From assembly GCA_965227745.1 (NCBI GenBank), contig OZ245769.1:2604001-2668000 (forward strand): a stretch of 64,000 nucleotides of DNA. Reading direction: 5' to 3'. This stretch comes from GAS368 sp965227745. Its GTDB lineage: Bacteria > Verrucomicrobiota > Verrucomicrobiia > Opitutales > Opitutaceae. The notes under the pieces are model-generated. The model saw only the letters and a program-made list of their open reading frames with translations. It was not told where the DNA came from and ran no database searches. Shown here piece after piece: positions 60,512 to 64,000 of this stretch (positions are counted from its first letter, which is position 1; each line of letters starts with the position of its first letter). The translations under genes were made by a program, and so were the position numbers.

Positions 60512-60961
60512 CTATTTCCTTCGGAGAATTTCTTTCTGTGCGGCGGACAACGGCGAGTCAGCACGCTGAAGCAGCGCCTCTCTATTTGTCCAATCGGCGA
60601 ACCAAGGCAGTAGCTGCAACACGACGAACTCAGTCATTGCATCTGCACATTTTGCGACGCTTTCCTCGCGGTCTTGAAAACTAAACTCCAGGAACTTTAT
60701 CCGTAGACACATCCTGCGTTCTTCATACCAGCCGTCGTGGCTGTAGGGACCATTCAGCCAAGGCGCATCTGCTTCTTCAGGGAATACGTGAAGGGTGCCG
60801 TGGAGGCGAAAATGATAAGAATTACGAAACTTATGAACATGGATGCGTTGCCAGAGAGGATAAGCGAGCCGCTCCCACCAAAGAGCTTTCTTTTTGCGAG
60901 AGAACCCATGCGCACTCAGTCGCTCTGTGAAGGCCCGATAGACTCTTTCGTGGGGATTCAA
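60512..60961 (-). CDS. DUF4304-like protein
   Basis: The 149-residue protein has the layout of DUF4304 (PF14137): an early helix with GFSRKKKALWWERLAYPLWQ and a beta-rich part with HKFRNSYHFRLHGTLHVF, then an Arg-rich helix and a C-terminal helix around LQLLPWFADW. The family function is unknown. GC content is lower than in the neighbours, and it is convergent with the integrase, which suggests they arrived together. Confidence in the family name is moderate. Confidence 0.5.
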   Translation of the reverse strand: MNPHERVYRAFTERLSAHGFSRKKKALWWERLAYPLWQRIHVHKFRNSYHFRLHGTLHVFPEEADAPWLNGPYSHDGWYEERRMCLRIKFLEFSFQDREESVAKCADAMTEFVVLQLLPWFADWTNREALLQRADSPLSAAQKEILRRK

Positions 60962-61239
60962 TTTCTACGTAACAGTAGATGCCTCACTTAATCTGACTCA
61001 ATCATGCAGTTGGGTCTTCCCGATTCCATGAATTCGCGGTCCGCTGCGAAATGGACAGTTATTAACCATTTAAAACGAGGAAAAGGCTCGTGGGCGGGGC
61101 AGTTAGGTTACCGCCCCGCGCTCCGCGCCTCGCCCCTCACTATAGCGGCGGCCCTCGCCCAGGTTCCAAAAATCTCCGCGCTAGGACGCAAATATTTTCC
61201 GAACTCTTTTTCGCGCGCTCAGTCGCACTCGGCGTCACT

Positions 61240-61977
61240 ATGACAACCAAACTCCTCACCACCAAATCCCTCGCCCTCCTCGCCGTCGCTGCGGCCGCCC
61301 TCGCCACTGCGCCCCTCCACGCGCAGTCCACGGCCCCGGCCTCCGCCGGCCTCCTCGGCACGCGCTATGTCGAAGTCGGCGGCAGCGTCACCGACCTCAA
61401 GGGCCTCTCCGATCACGCCTTCGGCGCGGATCTCGGCGTCAATCTCCCGGTCGCCACCGGCTTCGACCTCGGCTTCGGCTACTCCTACGGCCGCATCAAT
61501 GCCGACCTCGGCTCCGGCGGCTTCTTCCAAGACCGCTCCCGCAGCCACACCCTCCTCGCCACCGGCACCGCCTACACCACCACCACGGGCAACCTGAAGC
61601 CCTTCCTCTCCGCCGGCCTCGGCTACGCGTGGACGCAAGACCGCCTCAAGTACGGCGGCACCCCCCTCCTCTCCCTCCACGATCACCAAGCCGTCTGGGG
61701 CCTCGCCGTCGGCGCCGAGATCCCCCTCGCGCGCTTCACCCTCACCCCCCGTATCAGCTATCAGGATACGTTCAAGGACAGCAACGGCGTCTTCGCCTAC
61801 GGCGCCGAGCTCGCTACCTGGATCACCAAGTCCTTCGGCCTCTACGCCGATGTCGCCTACCTCAGCCCCCGCCGCGACCCCTCCACCGTCACCATCGCCA
61901 GCACCACCGTCTACACCGCCGGCAGCAACACCAACGACGCCTGGACCTACGCCCTCGGCGCCCGCTTCCGCTTCTAA
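61240..61977 (+). CDS. Outer membrane beta-barrel protein
   Basis: The 245-residue protein has a signal peptide (SLALLAVAAAALATAPLHAQ) and alternating amphipathic strands ending with the aromatic residue motif GARFRF, typical of an outer membrane barrel signal. The overall size and Gly/Tyr strand pattern suit an 8-stranded OmpW/OmpX-like or related porin-like protein; the specific family is not certain. The ATG at 61240 was chosen since the signal peptide starts there. The stop codon TAA is part of R3 copy 3, and a strong terminator follows. Confidence 0.8.
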   Translation: MTTKLLTTKSLALLAVAAAALATAPLHAQSTAPASAGLLGTRYVEVGGSVTDLKGLSDHAFGADLGVNLPVATGFDLGFGYSYGRINADLGSGGFFQDRSRSHTLLATGTAYTTTTGNLKPFLSAGLGYAWTQDRLKYGGTPLLSLHDHQAVWGLAVGAEIPLARFTLTPRISYQDTFKDSNGVFAYGAELATWITKSFGLYADVAYLSPRRDPSTVTIASTTVYTAGSNTNDAWTYALGARFRF

Positions 61978-62010
61978 AGTGGCTGCGGCCTCCTGCCGCA
62001 GAGTCTTCCG
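61975..62010 (+). repeat. R3 copy 3, overlapping a stop codon
   Basis: The repeat begins TAAAGTGGCTGCGGCCTCCT and continues GCCGCAGAGTCTTCCG; its first three bases are the stop codon of the beta-barrel gene. The stem is CTGCGGC / GCCGCAG. Confidence 0.75.
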
Positions 62011-62612
62011 AGTTCCCCGGCACCGGCCCCCAGGCCGGTGCCTCTTTTTTTCCCCATGGTCGAAAAAATCCGCCCACCGCCGGCAAACTCCGAACAGTGG
62101 AAGAAGCCTTCGCCACCGCCCATCAGCCGGAACGATTCAGTTGCGAGTTGAGTGCTGAGCGTTGATCGCAAAACCAAACACTGAATCAGCAGCTCAAGCG
62201 AGTAGACCATCTCGGCTCCCCTGAAGATCGGTCGCTCAACTCTCAACTCCCCACTCTCAACTGCCTGAGCCCGGCTCAGCGCGCCACCCCGCGAACCTCG
62301 GCTTACCACTTCCCTTCACCCCGCCTTTTTTGCGCCCTCTGCGCCTCCTTGCGGCCAAAGATCCTCCGCTCTCTGCCCCCTTCCGTGCCTTCGCGACCAG
62401 CTGCCCCTCCACTAGCCCCCGCCCACCCCAAACTCTTCGTTTCCCTTTGTTCACCCCTCATTCCCTCACTCCCTAAATCCCTTCCGTCCCTCACTCCCCC
62501 ACTCCCCGCTGAGTAGGTCATCCCATCCTCCCGCCTACGTACAACACCCGCCGCCCAACCTCGCGCAATTTGCCCGCCCCCGCTGTCCAAACCTGCGCCT
62601 ACCAAACTAACC
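61978..62612. other. Intergenic region with a strong terminator and C-rich words
   Basis: No gene is seen in these 635 bases. R3 copy 3 and the terminator of the beta-barrel gene (62019-62053) occupy the left end. An R5 word with GCGCCCTCTGCGCC lies at 62326-62360, and the remainder is C-rich low complexity with short words such as CTCAACTC (62150-62270). Confidence 0.5.
62019..62053 (+). terminator. Strong rho-independent terminator of the beta-barrel gene
   Basis: GGCACCGGCC (62019-62028) and GGCCGGTGCC (62033-62042) form a perfect 10-bp stem with a CCCA loop, followed by a T-rich tail. Confidence 0.92.
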
Positions 62613-62759
62613 ATGAAAAATAAATTCCTCCTTCCCCTTGCTCTCCTCGCCTCGCTCACCGCGATGCTCTTCACCGGCTGCAACACCATCCAGGGCGCCG
62701 GCAAAGACGTCGAAAAAGCCGGCGACAAAATCCAAGACGCCGCCCAGCGTAACAAGTAA
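62613..62759 (+). CDS. Entericidin-like small lipoprotein
   Basis: This 48-residue ORF is too short for a usual length filter. It has a lipoprotein signal with the lipobox ending at Cys23 (AMLFTGC), then an amphipathic helix NTIQGAGKDVEKAGDKIQDA with the GxGKDVxKAGxxIxxA pattern of the entericidin A/B family (EcnA/EcnB). Entericidins are small envelope lipoproteins with a stress- or stationary-phase link; EcnA and EcnB act as an antidote/toxin pair in enteric bacteria, but distant homologues like this one are often solitary. It is followed by a terminator. Confidence 0.8.
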   Translation: MKNKFLLPLALLASLTAMLFTGCNTIQGAGKDVEKAGDKIQDAAQRNK

Positions 62760-62881
62760 GCAAACCCTTTCGCGCCACCCCGGCCTCGGCTCCGCGTGAC
62801 CGACCCTGCGGCCCCCGCCGCCCGCGTCCCTCCGCCACCCCGATCCGCCCCCGTCGCGCTCCCCTGATCGTTCGCAGCTCA

Positions 62882-62930
62882 AAAAAGTAAGCGGCGTCCC
62901 GTCTCACCACGGCGCCGCTTATTTCGTTTT
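62882..62930. terminator. Terminator downstream of the entericidin-like gene
   Basis: TAAGCGGCG (62888-62896) and CGCCGCTTA (62913-62921) form a 9-bp stem around a 16-nt loop, with an A-tract before and a T-rich tail after. Confidence 0.8.
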
Positions 62931-62962
62931 AATACCAAAGTCTGTTGAGTTTTTGATTTTTC

Positions 62963-62987
62963 AGTAGCCGCGAGCGCCAGCGAGTGG
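62963..62987 (+). repeat. R4 copy 2
   Basis: AGTAGCCGCGAGCGCCAGCG then AGTGG is 24/25 identical to the copy at 43111-43135. It lies 40 bases after a terminator in both places (20-25 bases after the coxBACD terminator). Confidence 0.7.
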
Positions 62988-63049
62988 AGGCTGGGGTATC
63001 GTCCAAATATCAACAGACGTCGGTATAAAAAGTCCCGCCCGCCCCATCC

Positions 63050-63575
63050 CCCTCCGACTTTTCGTGCCCGCCGTGTGTGTTTCGTAGGCCCCCCGATTCC
63101 ATTCAGCATCCGTTGACCATCCGCAGATAAATAATTCTCCATCATCACCCCGCATAAACACCGCGCTCCCTTCCTCTGATCCCCACGCTTTCGTGTCGTT
63201 CGTGTGTTTCGTGGGCCACCCTGCGTTATCCTGCATCCGCGCCCCTCCGCGCCCTCCGCGCCCTCCGCGGTTAAAGAAGTCCCACTCTCCCCCGCACCCT
63301 CATTCACTCATCCCCCCGCTTTCGTGTATTTCGTGTGTTTCGTGGTTCCAACTGCCTTGTCCGGCATCCGTGTCGATCCGTGTTCATCCCTGGTTAAAAA
63401 ATCATCTGGTCCTTCCCCTACGTCTCTTCGTGTCCATCCGTGATTGAAAATCCCGCCCCACCCCACGGCCCGCCTTTATCTTCTTTCGTGTGTTTCGTGT
63501 GTTTCGTGGGCCCTCTCCGTCTGGGCTGTAGTCGCACCATCCGCGCCAATCCGCGCCATCCGCGGCAAAAATCAA
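63050..63575 (+). repeat. R5 composite array: alternating CGTG and CCGNG words
   Basis: CGTG-type words (TTTCGTGTGTTTCGTGG) begin near 63056, 63189, 63318 and 63483. CCGNG-type words (ATCCGCGCC / ATCCGTGTC, ending GGTTAAA) lie 45-55 bases after each, at about 63099, 63235, 63364 and 63535; one extra word sits near 63423. The interval between successive units is about 130 bases apart from the one with the extra word. The linking C-rich spacers are also partly alike. Confidence 0.65.
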
Positions 63576-63601
63576 AACGCTATAATCTAAATCCAAAAAA
63601 C

Positions 63602-63640
63602 AAAAAACCCCCGGCGCTTTCGCACCGAGGGTCTTTTAAA
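63602..63640 (-). terminator. Terminator of the EF-hand gene
   Basis: On the minus strand ACCCTCGGTGC pairs with GCGCCGGGGGT allowing two G-U/mismatch positions, followed by T residues (complement of the A-tract 63602-63607). Confidence 0.65.
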
Positions 63641-63702
63641 ATCTAACTAAATCGATCGAACGAAGTTCGAACTAAGTTCGAAAAAATTCGAACGACGCGG
63701 GC

Positions 63703-63960
63703 TTATTTACCCTCGTCCTTCTTCTTCTTCTTCTCGGCCTTGGCCTTCTCCATGTCGGCCTTCAGCGCGGCTTCCTCGTCCGGGTCGAGCTTGCCGTTGC
63801 CATTCTTGTCATACTTCTTGAGATCAGCCGCGTCCTTCTTGGCCTTCTTTTCGGCCTTGGTGGCGGCGTCATCCGCGGCGCGAGCGGCCGGGACGATGAA
63901 CATACCGGCAACAGCGAGAACGCTGGCCAGCAGGGTAACTTTAGAGGTGAATTTATTCAT
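63703..63960 (-). CDS. Small secreted EF-hand protein
   Basis: The 85-residue protein has a signal peptide (LLASVLAVAGMFIVPAARA) and one canonical 12-residue EF-hand loop, Asp51 to Glu62 (DKNGNGKLDPDE), within Lys/Ala-rich helices that end KKKKKDEGK. Such short secreted EF-hand proteins bind calcium singly or as dimers; a partner is not evident. The ATG at 63960 was chosen over an upstream Met because the signal peptide starts there. A terminator follows. Confidence 0.78.
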   Translation of the reverse strand: MNKFTSKVTLLASVLAVAGMFIVPAARAADDAATKAEKKAKKDAADLKKYDKNGNGKLDPDEEAALKADMEKAKAEKKKKKDEGK

Positions 63961-64000
63961 AGGGCGTGGGCAGACAATCCCAGCCACCGAGGGAAATCCA

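Larger units (their letters stand above)
62760..63702. other. 943-base intergenic region with R4 and a composite R5 array
   Basis: No gene is supported. It contains the terminator of the entericidin-like gene (62882-62930), R4 copy 2 (62963-62987), a composite repeat array (63050-63575), the terminator of the EF-hand gene (63602-63640) and TTCGAA hairpins (63655-63693). Confidence 0.6.

Noticed and set aside
63050..63575. CRISPR array
   Set aside because: The recurring words are degenerate, the spacers resemble each other and no cas genes are present.

Overview
The window is GC-rich, gene-dense bacterial DNA that most resembles the Verrucomicrobiota, probably the Opitutaceae. The reasons are inferential: two PEP-CTERM surface proteins, a giant secreted protein built of autotransporter-associated, Ig and YDG/MBG modules, an AMP nucleosidase of the short Bacteroidetes-like form, a MoxR/ABC/DUF58/Bat gene cluster of the type seen in the PVC superphylum, and start codons that mostly lack a Shine-Dalgarno sequence and sit behind pyrimidine-rich leaders. 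No rRNA is present to settle the placement.

Layout. 1-2 kb: a hairpin-pair repeat, then a two-gene operon (YndJ-like, DUF1990). 2.2-5.2 kb: two tandem PEP-CTERM paralogues and a SAM methyltransferase with a regulatory domain. 5.4-14.7 kb: one 3114-residue secreted repeat protein. 15-19.7 kb: a TPR sensor kinase divergent from a NarL-type regulator, AMP nucleosidase, and a secreted SIMPL-like protein. 19.9-24.2 kb: a cytochrome oxidase maturation cluster (HLHP-motif protein and SCO on one strand; heme A synthase, heme O synthase and DUF420 on the other). 24.6-37.6 kb: an eight-gene leftward cluster (coiled-coil membrane protein, MoxR ATPase, 868-residue membrane protein, ABC ATPase, ABC-2 permease, DUF58, two Bat/VWA membrane proteins), mostly with 1-4 base overlaps. 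37.8-44.4 kb: an azurin lipoprotein divergent from a caa3-type oxidase operon (coxBACD) followed by ctaG. 44.4-52.8 kb: a putative zincin, a secreted protein of unknown role, cysteine synthase, an AsmA-like protein, an MBL hydrolase and a BPL-N protein. 53.2-57.2 kb: dnaK, groES and groEL, all leftward. 57.9-64 kb: a LON-domain protein, tRNA-Thr(CGU), a tyrosine recombinase with an AT-richer patch, an outer membrane barrel, an entericidin-like lipoprotein too small for routine ORF calling, and a secreted EF-hand protein.

How the genes work together. The two respiratory clusters together encode a caa3-type heme-copper oxidase with its heme A pathway (ctaB, ctaA), copper delivery (SCO with a fused CusF-like domain, CtaG, perhaps the HLHP protein) and a likely soluble-domain copper donor (azurin lipoprotein). 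The Bat/MoxR/ABC cluster lies between them and is the best candidate for a poorly described system: a MoxR chaperone ATPase, VWA-type membrane proteins and an exporter-like ABC pair encoded as one coupled unit.

The intergenic DNA is unusually rich in repeats. At least five families are visible: (R1) about 100 bp REPIN-like inverted repeats with three full copies and one half copy; (R2) a pair of mirrored hairpins near the left end; (R3) a 34-bp hairpin in three copies; (R4) a 25-bp word in two near-identical copies plus a related tandem pair; (R5) modular pyrimidine-rich words that occur as inverted pairs and as a composite array of about 130 bp period at the right end. These repeats, the large coupled cluster and the mosaic giant protein are the main points of interest.
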